Origin: an uncultured Acetatifactor sp.
Lineage (GTDB): Bacteria; Bacillota; Clostridia; Lachnospirales; Lachnospiraceae
Assembly (NCBI GenBank): GCA_934436435.1
Contig: CAKSAN010000003.1
Coordinates: 186,001 to 250,000, forward strand
Direction of reading: 5' to 3'
Length of the DNA stretch: 64,000 nt
The notes beneath the pieces were generated by a model, which was not told where the DNA came from, did not search any database, and saw only the letters and a program-made list of their open reading frames with translations. The stretch's first letter is position 1; each line of letters begins with the position of its first letter. The translations under genes and the position numbers were made by a program. This document shows positions 17,921-26,965 of this stretch, piece after piece.

Positions 17921-19624
17921 ATGGCAATAATGATACCGGATGTACCGAGAGATTATAATCCCGCCAGTTTAGAAGGTGTTATGTTTGATGCACTAAAGAA
18001 ACTTCCGCCGGATTATTATGTTGTGCATTCTTTTAAGAATGTGTATGTGGAAGAAAATATGCTTCATGAGGGCGAAGCTGATTTTGTTATTTTCAACCAG
18101 GCAAAAGGATTATTATGCATAGAGGCGAAAGCGGGTGCTGTAAGTTATGAGGGAGGATGTTGGAAATATGCCAATGGGCATATTATGAAACACGGAGGAC
18201 CCTATAATCAGGCAGCAGGAAATAAATGGGATTTGCTAAATGTTGTTCAGAACAGTGCATTAAAGGATATCACTCAAAGATGTAAGTTTTTACATGCAGT
18301 TTGGTTCCCATCAATTTCTGAAGAGAAAATGCATGGCATTAAATTCCCTAAAGAAGCGGATCGCCATATTACACTTACTATGGAAGCCTTGGAAGATCCT
18401 GAGCCTTATATTAATGAAATATTTTCCATTGAGCTTGAGAACCATATTAAGACGGACTTAAGTAATCAAGATGTAAGACGTATTATCAGAGAGGTTATAT
18501 GTCCGAATTTTAGCATTTTTTTGTCTAAAAGTTTTGATAATGATTTAAAGAAGATTGTTTTTCACAGATTGCTAAAGGAACAGGAAGGACTATTAAATTA
18601 TTTGGTTGAGCAAAAATCTGCGGTTATTAATGGAGCAGCAGGAACCGGTAAGACAATGATTGCTGTTGAAAAGGCAACTAGGCATGCAACTAACGGCGAA
18701 AGAGTGTTGTTTCTTTGTTACAATGTTATGCTTAGAGATTATTTGAACAGCGGATATCATCATGAGATGATAGATTATATGACAATAGATAAATTTGCAT
18801 GCAAAATTGGGAAGACAGAAAAACCAAATTATCAAATTGCAGAAGAGAGAGTTCTGGATATGTATATTTCAGGAACATTTCCGTATAGACATGTGATTGT
18901 AGATGAGGGACAGGATTTTGGACGAGATGAAATAGAGGAGGTTAATCTGCTTCAAACAATTCACGATGCAGTTGTTGATAATGATAAAGTAGAAGGTACT
19001 TTTTATGTGTTTTATGATCGACTGCAGCTTGTTCAGTCCTCCCATATTCCAAAGTATATAAGTGAGGCTGATTGCAAACTCACATTATATAAGAATTGCA
19101 GAAATACGGAGAATATTGCTATAACATCATTGAAACCAATATCTGAGAGAACACCCAAATTGTATGATGGGGCAATAAAAGGTGTACCGGCAAGAATTCA
19201 TTTTAGAGGAACCCCAGAGGAAGCTGTGGAGCGAATTGGAACATTAATAGATGAATTAAAGGGTGAAGGAATCACGGATGTTGTCATTTTGACCTGTAAA
19301 AGTGAAATTAAGAGTATTCTTAAAGATGTCAGTGCTGACAATTTTTTTAGAAAAAAATTTTTTACAACATGTAGAAAATTTAAAGGATTGGAGGCTGATG
19401 CAATAATTCTTGTAGATGTTGATGAGGATACTTTTGGTAGTGGAGCGGTCCAGCGTTTTTATGTCGGTGCTTCACGTGCCAGGCTTAGTTTGGAAATAGT
19501 AACGATGATGACAGACCAAAACTGTGAAAAGGTTCTACATGGAGTGGTTGACTACAAAAAGAAGATTAAAAATGCTAAAAGAGAATTAGCACTGGCACTT
19601 AATGCAATGCCCATTGTAGAGTAG
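17921..19624 (+). CDS. NERD nuclease fused to UvrD-like SF1 helicase
   Basis: A 567-residue protein. Residues about 15-130 form a NERD (nuclease-related) domain: an acidic strand GEADFVIFN, then LLCIEAKAG carrying the E-x-K of a PD-(D/E)XK core. The helicase part has Walker A NGAAGTGKTMIA (about 236-247), Walker B VIVDEGQDFGRDE (about 325-337) and the UvrD C-terminal signature YVGASRARLSLEI (about 510-522). It starts one base after drmB, so it belongs to the DISARM operon. Class 2 DISARM normally ends with drmC, a phospholipase D-type nuclease; no HxK motif is present here. This gene may supply the nuclease step instead, which is inference. Confidence 0.88.
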   Translation: MAIMIPDVPRDYNPASLEGVMFDALKKLPPDYYVVHSFKNVYVEENMLHEGEADFVIFNQAKGLLCIEAKAGAVSYEGGCWKYANGHIMKHGGPYNQAAGNKWDLLNVVQNSALKDITQRCKFLHAVWFPSISEEKMHGIKFPKEADRHITLTMEALEDPEPYINEIFSIELENHIKTDLSNQDVRRIIREVICPNFSIFLSKSFDNDLKKIVFHRLLKEQEGLLNYLVEQKSAVINGAAGTGKTMIAVEKATRHATNGERVLFLCYNVMLRDYLNSGYHHEMIDYMTIDKFACKIGKTEKPNYQIAEERVLDMYISGTFPYRHVIVDEGQDFGRDEIEEVNLLQTIHDAVVDNDKVEGTFYVFYDRLQLVQSSHIPKYISEADCKLTLYKNCRNTENIAITSLKPISERTPKLYDGAIKGVPARIHFRGTPEEAVERIGTLIDELKGEGITDVVILTCKSEIKSILKDVSADNFFRKKFFTTCRKFKGLEADAIILVDVDEDTFGSGAVQRFYVGASRARLSLEIVTMMTDQNCEKVLHGVVDYKKKIKNAKRELALALNAMPIVE

Positions 19625-19768
19625 GAAAAGAGATCAATTATAATATTCAGAGGAAATATAATAGCAGAATGGAAGCAGCCATAAAGATGACGCTAAATTG
19701 TATCTTTGAGTCGGAAAAAATTTGATGGTATATTTACAGAGTAATATATCAAAGGAGAACAAAGCAGT

Positions 19769-20173
19769 ATGAAAACCATCCGCGTAGTCGCAGCCGTAAT
19801 CTGCGATTCCATAGAACACAAAACTAAAATATTTTCCACGGCAAGAGGCTACGGAGAATTTAAAGGCGGCTGGGAATTCCCCGGTGGGAAAATCGAAGCT
19901 GGAGAGACCCCGCAGCAGGCGGTTGTCAGAGAAATCAAAGAAGAATTGGATGCTGCGGTCAGGGTTGGAGACCTGATAGATACCATAGAGTACGATTACC
20001 CGGCATTCCATTTGTCCATGGATTGTTTCTGGTGCGAGGTTGTTTCGGGAGAGTTGAAGCTTTTTGAGGCGGAAGCAGCCAGGTGGCAGACGAAGGATGA
20101 ACTGGATTCCGTACAGTGGCTTCCGGCGGATGTGACACTGATCGATAAGATTAGAGATTGCATGCTTGATTAG
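19769..20173 (+). CDS. NUDIX hydrolase, MutT / 8-oxo-dGTP diphosphatase type
   Basis: A 134-residue protein with the full NUDIX box starting at GGKIEAGET and ending REIKEELDA (about residues 36-58), matching G-x5-E-x7-R-E-x2-E-E. Length and the N-terminal VVAAVIC strand fit the MutT / CTP pyrophosphohydrolase group that removes damaged or unusual NTPs. A good ribosome binding site (AAAGGAG) precedes the ATG. It lies 62 bases upstream of a large nuclease gene on the same strand. It could be a housekeeping gene caught in the island or the first member of the defence cassette that follows, where it might control a nucleotide signal or nucleotide pool. Confidence 0.88.
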   Translation: MKTIRVVAAVICDSIEHKTKIFSTARGYGEFKGGWEFPGGKIEAGETPQQAVVREIKEELDAAVRVGDLIDTIEYDYPAFHLSMDCFWCEVVSGELKLFEAEAARWQTKDELDSVQWLPADVTLIDKIRDCMLD

Positions 20174-20235
20174 GGTAAATATATAAGGTGTAGCATCCTA
20201 AAAGTGATGCAGCAGAACTGATATAGGGGATTTAT

Positions 20236-23200
20236 ATGGCAAAAAATACTGTCAGTAAAATAAGTAATGCCTTTTCCACAGGCGGTGGTGGAGTGAATTT
20301 TGAGCAGCAGGTACAGGCAATGTTTCTTCTTTCGTTGCTGGTGGATGGTTTTTGCCCTGCGATGAATGAGCAGACAAAGAGCGTCTGGTTTCAGGCAAAA
20401 ATGCGATATGATGTTGATGACTTGGCTGTGTTTACCTATAGGGGACAGGCAGAGGGAAAATTACTATGTCAAATAAAACATAGTATTACGATAAGTGAAA
20501 CAAACCCAACATTTCAAGATGTTATTACAGCTGCTTGGAGCGATTTTCAAAAAGATAATTTTGACAGAGACAATGATAGAATAGCTTTGGTAACGGCTCA
20601 GATTGCTTACAAATCACAACAGGCTTTAAGATTTTTGCATGCTCAGGCGGAGGCTTCTGGTGATGAAAAACAATTTGCTGACAGAGTATATCATACCAAT
20701 TCTTCGAATGATGACAACAAAAAAGCACTGGCAGCAATAGCGGCGTGCATCGAAAAATCGAATGACGGGAAGCCTACGGATTTAGAACTATGGAAATTCT
20801 GTAAATGTTTTATATTACTTTTATTTGATGTGGATTGTAAGGAAAGTATTAACAGAGCCTTATCTATATCCTTAATAAAATGCAATTCAACAGAAAAAGC
20901 AGATCTTGTATGGTCCCGACTGGTGGAATATGCTGGCTGCTGTAACCAGACAGCAGCAAATATAAGTCTGCAAAATATTGATAGAGAAATTCTAGATCTT
21001 TTTTCGAATCAAGAGAGTATACAACCGCTGCCGTTACCTTTTGAAAAAGTTGATTTGTTCATTCCTATGCTGGCACTTATTGGTTACTGGGATGAAAAGA
21101 ATGAATTTGACCGGCAGATAGTAGAGAAAATATCGAATATGGGATATTCGGAATTTGAATCAAGAGCACGAAGTATGCTTTGTCAAAACTCTGAATATTT
21201 AAAATTAGAGAACGGAATTTGGAAAGTACTCCATAAAGAGGAATTACTTGAGCAATGTAAAAACATGATTTTTGACGATTGTGTGAATCGTTTGTTGCAA
21301 GCAGCACAAATTGTATTTTCCCAGAGGAGTCAAAGAGTAATAAACCAAAATCCGTATTATATCGAGACTGACGGTGAGTACGATAATTCGAAGATACTTC
21401 GGAAAAGCCTGGCAAAAAGTCTGTGCTGGATAAAAAAATCACTGTCTGAATTGTCAAGATGTAACCAAAATGACATAGAGGGTTCAATATACCAATTAGT
21501 ACGAGCTATATTGGATGCTGGAGATTGGATAATGTGGGCAAGCCTTCAGGACTGCCTGCAGAATATAGCAGAACTTTTGCCGGACGAATTTTTGAAGAAG
21601 ATTGAATGGAGCACGATTTACAAACCACAGGAGATGTTACGCTTGTTTCCTAAGAGTGGCGATAGTATTATGCGGCCTAATTATATTACTCATATACTTT
21701 GGGCAATAGAAGCATTAGCTTGGTCACCGGATTATTTGATTCCGGCTATTAGTGCGTTGGGGCTTTTGGCGGGGCTTCCATATGAGAAAACAAATTGGAC
21801 GAATACACCAATTAATTCCATAGTGTCTATTTTACTTCCTTGGCATCCACAAACACTTGCCGATGCGGAAAAGAGAAAAAATGCTTTGAGATGTTTAAAA
21901 AATGACAATCCATCGGTATTTTGGAAGGTGTTAGTAAAACTGTTGCCGAACCAGACACGAACAACATCTGGAAACTCTAAGCCGGAGTATTTATTATTAA
22001 AAATTCCTGAAAAAATAGAGATAACGAAGGCAGAAGTATATGAACAGTATGCTTTTAACTTGGAATTAGCGGTTGAGACTTCGAAAGACGAAATAGAAAA
22101 ATTGTCGATTCTTGCGAAGCAGATCAGATATATGAAAGAATCAACATTGCTTGAATATTTAGATTCTATTGAACGAAAACAGGAATTTGCAAATGAAAAG
22201 GAACTGTTTACCCTATGGCTGAATCTGCGTAAGCAAATAGTACAACCTAATTTAAAAGAAGGGACGGCTGTTTATCGACAGATTGACAGAATACAGTCTT
22301 TGATACAGTCAATAGAACCCAAGGACATCAGGGCGAAGTATCAGAAATTATATTTGGAAAACAAATACGTACCCGATGAGGATTTTAGAACATACTGGAA
22401 AACATTGGAACATAAAAAAGCCATAGCGGTTAAAAACATATTTGATCAATTTGGAGCTGAGGAAACCGAAAAATTTGGACATGAAGTAAAAAATATATAT
22501 GATGTTGCACAAAAACTTGGCGGTTCTTTAAATCAGGGAGAAATATCAAGTGTAATTGATGGATATTGTGCAGGGCAATTATCGTTACAGTTTTATATTC
22601 CCTGTGTCAGCGCGTATGTTTACAATCAGGGATCAGAGAAATTGATGGAAACATCACTGGTGCAAAAGGATACAAAGGAGATTTTAGTAACACTTTCAAA
22701 AATTCCTTTTTCATTAGACCTTTATAACGTAGTAAAACAATTGCTGCCGAATGAAACAGCATATTGGGAAATCGCGACTGTGCCGTATGCTTATAATGAG
22801 GACGAGAGTGAAGAATTAAAATTAATCGTTGAAAATTTTACTAAATGTAAAAGGTATGTTGATGTAGTCAACATTGTCGGGAGGTCTGAGTTAGGAAAGT
22901 TATTTACTGCACAACGTGTACATGATATGTTGTGGCTGGCAGGAACCGAAAAATCAATTGGGGCAGAGACAGTGGATGATTATGCGGCACGTAAGTTGAT
23001 TGGCTGGTTACAGAAACAAGTTGATGTTGCCTTGGAAATAAAATGCGACATCGAATTTATTTATTTACCTGTATTGGATGAGTATTCTGAGGTACAGCCA
23101 CATGCTTTAAATACTAGATTAAGTAATGATCCAGACTATTTTTGCAGTTTAATTGAATTGTTTTACAAAAAACATTCTGAAGAGAAACACCAAATCAAAT

Positions 23201-23688
23201 TGAATGAGGGCGTGAGTGAGCGTTTATGTGAAATTTTGTTTGAATATAAAGTTACGCCGGGAGTAGACTGGAATGGTAAATTTCACGAAAATGTATTTCG
23301 AAGCTGGATGGCTTTTGTAAAAACATGGAGTTTAGAGAATGATCGCTACGAAGTAACAATGGAGACAGTTGGCGCTGGTTTTGCATATGCAAAACTTGAC
23401 GATGAAAAGCTTCCGCAAAAAGTGATTATGGAAGAATTAAATAAAGCGGAAAATGAAGAACTCCGTCGGGGATATGACCTCGGAGTAGTGAACCAGAGAG
23501 GTGTTCACTTTATAGATCCGGAGGGAAAACCTGAACTTGAATTGGCTGCTGATTATGAAATGAGAGCTGATTTGGCTGAGAAAAAAGGATATTCCAGATA
23601 TGCGGAGTTGCTTAGAGGGATTGCAGAGCAATATCGAAGAGAGGCATTACATAATATTAGAAGAGCGAGAAGAGAGGTGGAGGAATAA
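20236..23688 (+). CDS. Very large protein with N-terminal Cap4/DUF4297-like nuclease domain
   Basis: An 1150-residue protein without membrane helices. The N-terminus starts with a glycine-rich loop (FSTGGGGVNFEQQVQ). Then comes a likely PD-(D/E)XK core: YDVDDLAVF (about residues 57-65) and LLCQIKHS (about 76-83), the Q-x-K form seen in Mrr and Cap4-like nucleases. There is no P-loop anywhere, so it is not a STAND ATPase. The remaining 900 or more residues are mostly helical with TPR-like spacing (for example the WKVLVKLLPNQT and YWEIATVPYAYNE regions), which suggests a long sensor solenoid. The next gene starts two bases after this stop codon. I do not recognise the full-length family; nuclease function is inferred from the short motif. 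Confidence 0.6.
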   Translation: MAKNTVSKISNAFSTGGGGVNFEQQVQAMFLLSLLVDGFCPAMNEQTKSVWFQAKMRYDVDDLAVFTYRGQAEGKLLCQIKHSITISETNPTFQDVITAAWSDFQKDNFDRDNDRIALVTAQIAYKSQQALRFLHAQAEASGDEKQFADRVYHTNSSNDDNKKALAAIAACIEKSNDGKPTDLELWKFCKCFILLLFDVDCKESINRALSISLIKCNSTEKADLVWSRLVEYAGCCNQTAANISLQNIDREILDLFSNQESIQPLPLPFEKVDLFIPMLALIGYWDEKNEFDRQIVEKISNMGYSEFESRARSMLCQNSEYLKLENGIWKVLHKEELLEQCKNMIFDDCVNRLLQAAQIVFSQRSQRVINQNPYYIETDGEYDNSKILRKSLAKSLCWIKKSLSELSRCNQNDIEGSIYQLVRAILDAGDWIMWASLQDCLQNIAELLPDEFLKKIEWSTIYKPQEMLRLFPKSGDSIMRPNYITHILWAIEALAWSPDYLIPAISALGLLAGLPYEKTNWTNTPINSIVSILLPWHPQTLADAEKRKNALRCLKNDNPSVFWKVLVKLLPNQTRTTSGNSKPEYLLLKIPEKIEITKAEVYEQYAFNLELAVETSKDEIEKLSILAKQIRYMKESTLLEYLDSIERKQEFANEKELFTLWLNLRKQIVQPNLKEGTAVYRQIDRIQSLIQSIEPKDIRAKYQKLYLENKYVPDEDFRTYWKTLEHKKAIAVKNIFDQFGAEETEKFGHEVKNIYDVAQKLGGSLNQGEISSVIDGYCAGQLSLQFYIPCVSAYVYNQGSEKLMETSLVQKDTKEILVTLSKIPFSLDLYNVVKQLLPNETAYWEIATVPYAYNEDESEELKLIVENFTKCKRYVDVVNIVGRSELGKLFTAQRVHDMLWLAGTEKSIGAETVDDYAARKLIGWLQKQVDVALEIKCDIEFIYLPVLDEYSEVQPHALNTRLSNDPDYFCSLIELFYKKHSEEKHQIKLNEGVSERLCEILFEYKVTPGVDWNGKFHENVFRSWMAFVKTWSLENDRYEVTMETVGAGFAYAKLDDEKLPQKVIMEELNKAENEELRRGYDLGVVNQRGVHFIDPEGKPELELAADYEMRADLAEKKGYSRYAELLRGIAEQYRREALHNIRRARREVEE

Positions 23689-23689
23689 C

Positions 23690-24688
23690 ATGCTATACAA
23701 ATTAGCCCAAAACAAGAGGGACTATACAAAAGTAAAACGTGTTACCTTGGCGGACATTGGCTGGAAGGAACTTGACTTACAGCGTCTGATGTCTTCGCAT
23801 ATTCAGGATTTTATTTATTCCAACGATTTGCTCACGATTTTCAATGAGCGTCCGAGGCAGGAGGAGCCGGATATTCTTGCGATTGATAAGAATGGGGATT
23901 TGTATATTCTGGAGTTGAAGAGATGGAGTTCAGATAAGGAAAATCTCTTGCAAGTGCTTCGCTATGGGCAACTGTATGGAAGCAGTAATTACGACGAACT
24001 GAACGAATTATTTCAGAAATATAGCAAATCCAATGTAGACCTCCTAGAGATACATAAACAGTATTTTGATTTCCCGGAGGATAAGGCATTGCGTAAGAGT
24101 GATTTTAACATGCACCAGCATTTCCTTATTGTCACCAATGGCCTTGATCAGAATACGGTGGATGCTATCAGATACTGGAAGAATAACGGTCTGAGCATTG
24201 ATGCCATTATTTACTGGGTGTTTGAGATTGACGGTGAACATTATATTGAATTCAACATGTACTCTCCCATAGAGGGTTACTTGGAGTATGAGGGAAATAA
24301 TTACGTTTTGAACACCAATTATTCCAATAACAAGAATCACACGGATGATATGATAAATGAACAGAAAGCGGCGGCTTATTATCCGGGATGGAGGGAGAAA
24401 ATCGGAAAGCTCCAGCGGGGAGATACCGTATTTTTGTACAAGAGTGGTTACGGTATCATTGCATATGGTACGGCGGACGGAAAACTGGAGAAAAAAGACT
24501 GCGATGGCTACAAGGATTATGAGTATTACATGCATCTGGATGATTTTACGGTTTTGAAAAAGCCGTTAAGTGCTTCAAAAATGAAGGAATTAACGAAACA
24601 GGGATTTCCGTTCCGGACGACGATGTTTTACATGAGTGAGGAATGTAAAGACATCATTATGAAAGAGATTAAGAAAAACTATTTATGA
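23690..24688 (+). CDS. NucS-like endonuclease fused to an EVE/PUA-like domain
   Basis: A 332-residue protein. The start chosen is the ATG at 23690, directly after the preceding stop and behind GAGGTGGAGG; an in-frame start 30 codons upstream would overlap the previous gene. The N-terminal half is a PD-(D/E)XK nuclease resembling NucS/DUF91: EPDILAIDKNG followed by YILELKRW (D near 61, E-x-K near 74-76). The C-terminal 110 residues form an EVE/PUA-like fold (KLQRGDTVFLYKSGYGIIAYG), a domain type that flips and reads modified bases. Such combinations occur in modification-dependent restriction. It overlaps the AbiH gene by 4 bases (ATGA). Confidence 0.72.
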   Translation: MLYKLAQNKRDYTKVKRVTLADIGWKELDLQRLMSSHIQDFIYSNDLLTIFNERPRQEEPDILAIDKNGDLYILELKRWSSDKENLLQVLRYGQLYGSSNYDELNELFQKYSKSNVDLLEIHKQYFDFPEDKALRKSDFNMHQHFLIVTNGLDQNTVDAIRYWKNNGLSIDAIIYWVFEIDGEHYIEFNMYSPIEGYLEYEGNNYVLNTNYSNNKNHTDDMINEQKAAAYYPGWREKIGKLQRGDTVFLYKSGYGIIAYGTADGKLEKKDCDGYKDYEYYMHLDDFTVLKKPLSASKMKELTKQGFPFRTTMFYMSEECKDIIMKEIKKNYL

Positions 24689-26379
24689 CCAACGAAGAAT
24701 TTCAATGCCGCCGATGCGGCGAAATATTTATTGTGCGTGCAGAGGACAACGCACGGTCTCATAACTACTGTCCTATCTGCAAAAAGAAATATTTTGAGCA
24801 GAGAATGCTGGAAGAAAAGCAGAGAGAAGATATTGCCTGGCAAAAAAAACATGAGCAGGATGCCTTGTTGTTTGAAGAGAATCTGAAAGAATGGAATCTG
24901 TTATCTCTGGAAGAGATGGGGGAATCTGTTAAGGAGGGTTCTCTTTATGTGATTGGCAACGGATTTGATATGCTGCATGGTGTCAGATCCAGCTATTACG
25001 ATTTCAGCAGGACTTTGGGAAAGAGAAGTTCTGTCCGGTTTTATCTGGAAAAATATTTGAAAACCGATGACCTATGGGCGGATTTTGAAGGGGCATTGGG
25101 GAAAATCAACATAGAGGCTATGTGTCAGCCGTATATCATAGATAATTTTCTGGATATAAATGGGGCATACGATGAGGACGCCGGTGCGGCCGAGATCTAT
25201 ATGTCCGCAGAAATGGCGGTAGAGCCGATCATTTCCATGTCAACGGAATTAATGGACCGGTTCCGCAAATGGATCAGCAGTCTGCATACCAATACGAATG
25301 ACAGGCCGCTGCGCAATGTGATCAAAGGCGGGAAAGTATTAAATTTTAATTATACGGAATTCGTGGAAGATTTGTATGGCGTGGATGCCGGGAATATTTG
25401 TTATATCCATGGCTGTCGGAAGAGGACCGGCAGGGGACGGCAAAGGTTGATTCTGGGGCATATCCCGGGTGCCAATGACGCGGCTTATGAATTTGAGGAT
25501 GATTATTCCGGGATTGATGATCTGGATGAGCATGCCCAGTTATTATACGATGTGCAGCAGATTGCTTTGCGGATGGTCGTGGAGGCTGATGATGCGCTGA
25601 CGAAAAAATGTGAGGAGATCATTCAGAGCAATCATGCGTTTTTCGATGGATTAGCGGATATCCGCCAGGTAGTCACCATAGGGCATTCATTGTATCCGGT
25701 GGACTGGGATTATTTTGCAGAGATCATCAAGTGTAATAAAGACAGGAAGCGGATTCAGTGGTTCTTTGGCTGTTATGGAACCGGAGATCTGGAGCGGGTA
25801 CAGACTTTTATCAATGCCTTCGGGATAAATAAAGATCAAGTCGCGATTTTCCGGACGGATACGATTCCTGTAACATTATTGACGGATAATAAGAGGGAAA
25901 ATCCGAAAGCAAATGTTGAGCACCGGAAGGTGCTGGCTTCCTCTGAGGATGGAAAGTGGGAGGTTGTCGGCGAGGGCAGAAAGGTCAATATCATTGATAA
26001 AACAGCAAACCGTTGCAGTTGTGCAAGAATATTTTCGACATACATGAGCGGAGCCGTTTTTGACCGCAGCGGCACGGTGTTGCTTTTGGTGGCAAGAGGG
26101 CTGGAGGCAGGGGTATTTTTATTCCGGTTTGCCAACGGAGAATGGCAATATACAGGGGAACTGGAGCCCATCCCGCATCAGGGAGTAATTACCAAACGCC
26201 TGCAAAAAATATTGTTGAGGGACAATCGGCTGATTTTCGTATATAATAGCAGAATACGAAAATATGATGTCAAAACGGGAAAATTGGTATACAATAAGTC
26301 CGTAAGACATGCCTTCGAGTCGGAAGGCGAAGATTTGACGCAAAAGTTTAAAGGGATATACAGAACAGGTTTTTATTAA
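24685..26379 (+). CDS. AbiH-family abortive infection protein with zinc ribbon and extra C-terminal domain
   Basis: A 564-residue protein, longer than typical AbiH proteins (about 300-400). It opens with a four-cysteine zinc ribbon (CRRCG, CPIC), followed by a charged helix. The AbiH signature starts near residue 89 (YVIGNGFDMLHG), with the family's later blocks VLNFNYTEFVE, ICYIHGC and LILGH, and GHSLYPVDWDYF. The last 150 residues form beta-rich repeats (GAVFDRSGTVLLLVARG) that resemble a partial propeller and are not part of the core domain. AbiH halts phage propagation by an unknown mechanism. The ATGA overlap with the nuclease-EVE gene marks it as a co-translated component. Confidence 0.85.
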   Translation: MTNEEFQCRRCGEIFIVRAEDNARSHNYCPICKKKYFEQRMLEEKQREDIAWQKKHEQDALLFEENLKEWNLLSLEEMGESVKEGSLYVIGNGFDMLHGVRSSYYDFSRTLGKRSSVRFYLEKYLKTDDLWADFEGALGKINIEAMCQPYIIDNFLDINGAYDEDAGAAEIYMSAEMAVEPIISMSTELMDRFRKWISSLHTNTNDRPLRNVIKGGKVLNFNYTEFVEDLYGVDAGNICYIHGCRKRTGRGRQRLILGHIPGANDAAYEFEDDYSGIDDLDEHAQLLYDVQQIALRMVVEADDALTKKCEEIIQSNHAFFDGLADIRQVVTIGHSLYPVDWDYFAEIIKCNKDRKRIQWFFGCYGTGDLERVQTFINAFGINKDQVAIFRTDTIPVTLLTDNKRENPKANVEHRKVLASSEDGKWEVVGEGRKVNIIDKTANRCSCARIFSTYMSGAVFDRSGTVLLLVARGLEAGVFLFRFANGEWQYTGELEPIPHQGVITKRLQKILLRDNRLIFVYNSRIRKYDVKTGKLVYNKSVRHAFESEGEDLTQKFKGIYRTGFY

Positions 26380-26522
26380 GATTTTCCGGAAGGAAGAGTG
26401 TGAATTTCAGGAGGGCCGAGCAGGATAGATGAGCTGTTTTCCGATTTGAAAAAGGACGGATACAGTATCAGACAGACATTGGCGTTTGAGAAAAATAACT
26501 AAGTCGGGCGGAGGTTTATAAG

Positions 26523-26682
26523 GTGAGTATATTTGAGTATGACAAGGAAAAAGAAGAAAAGAAGCTCCACACTGCTGGCATTGATCTCAAAAATGAGTGC
26601 CGGAGGAGATGCAGACAAGATTGTAACGTTGGATGATCCGGAAGTAATGAAGGCAATGCAGAAGAAGTATGGAATAAGATAG
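26523..26682 (+). pseudogene. Frameshifted C-terminal remnant, possibly of an Rpn-type nuclease/transposase
   Basis: From a GTG at 26523 the frame reads VSIFEYDKEKEEKKL and then loses sense; in the next frame the sequence continues as LLALISKMSAGGDADKIV and ends DPEVMKAMQKKYGIR followed by a stop at 26682. The SIFEYDKEK start resembles the tail of PD-(D/E)XK Rpn-family proteins that are abundant in Lachnospiraceae. One frameshift joins the two halves. The 26380-26520 stretch before it holds another short coding-like piece ending in LKKDGYSIRQTLAFEKNN. Assignment is weak. Confidence 0.35.
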
Positions 26683-26694
26683 CAGGAGACTCAT

Positions 26695-26931
26695 ATGAAC
26701 ATCCAGATTTTCGGCACAAAAAAGTGCAACGATACAAAGAAAGCCGAGCGCTTTTTCAAGGAGCGAGGCATAAAATATCAGTTCATCGACATGAAAGAAA
26801 AAGGTATGAGCAAGGGAGAGTTTACTTCCGTTGCGCTGGCGAATCCGTCAGTGATCCGCACCCCGATTGTCAGAAATGGAAAACAGTCTACGATCGGTTA
26901 CCGGCCGGAGGTATGGAAGGGTTGGAACTGA
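26695..26931 (+). CDS. Short ArsC/Spx-family thioredoxin-fold protein (possible internal deletion)
   Basis: A 78-residue protein with GCAGGAGAC as ribosome binding site. The N-terminal 40 residues match the ArsC/Spx family (FGTKKCNDTKKAERFF, with the single catalytic cysteine, then GIKYQFIDMKEK). The C-terminus matches the family end (IRTPIVRNGKQ, GYRPEVWKGW). Family members are normally 110-120 residues; about 35 residues of the helical middle are missing, and the join is in frame. It is therefore either a naturally compact variant or a gene with an internal deletion. The P-I-V cis-proline loop and the active cysteine remain. It may be coupled with the flavin-type gene downstream. Confidence 0.7.
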   Translation: MNIQIFGTKKCNDTKKAERFFKERGIKYQFIDMKEKGMSKGEFTSVALANPSVIRTPIVRNGKQSTIGYRPEVWKGWN

Positions 26932-26965
26932 GAATATAGAACAAAAGAGACAGGAGGATATAAAA

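Noticed and set aside
17921..19624. DrmC (phospholipase D nuclease) as fifth DISARM gene
   Set aside because: No HxKx4D motif; the sequence is a NERD domain plus SF1 helicase.
20236..23688. STAND/Avs-type ATPase sensor
   Set aside because: No Walker A or B motif anywhere in the 1150 residues.
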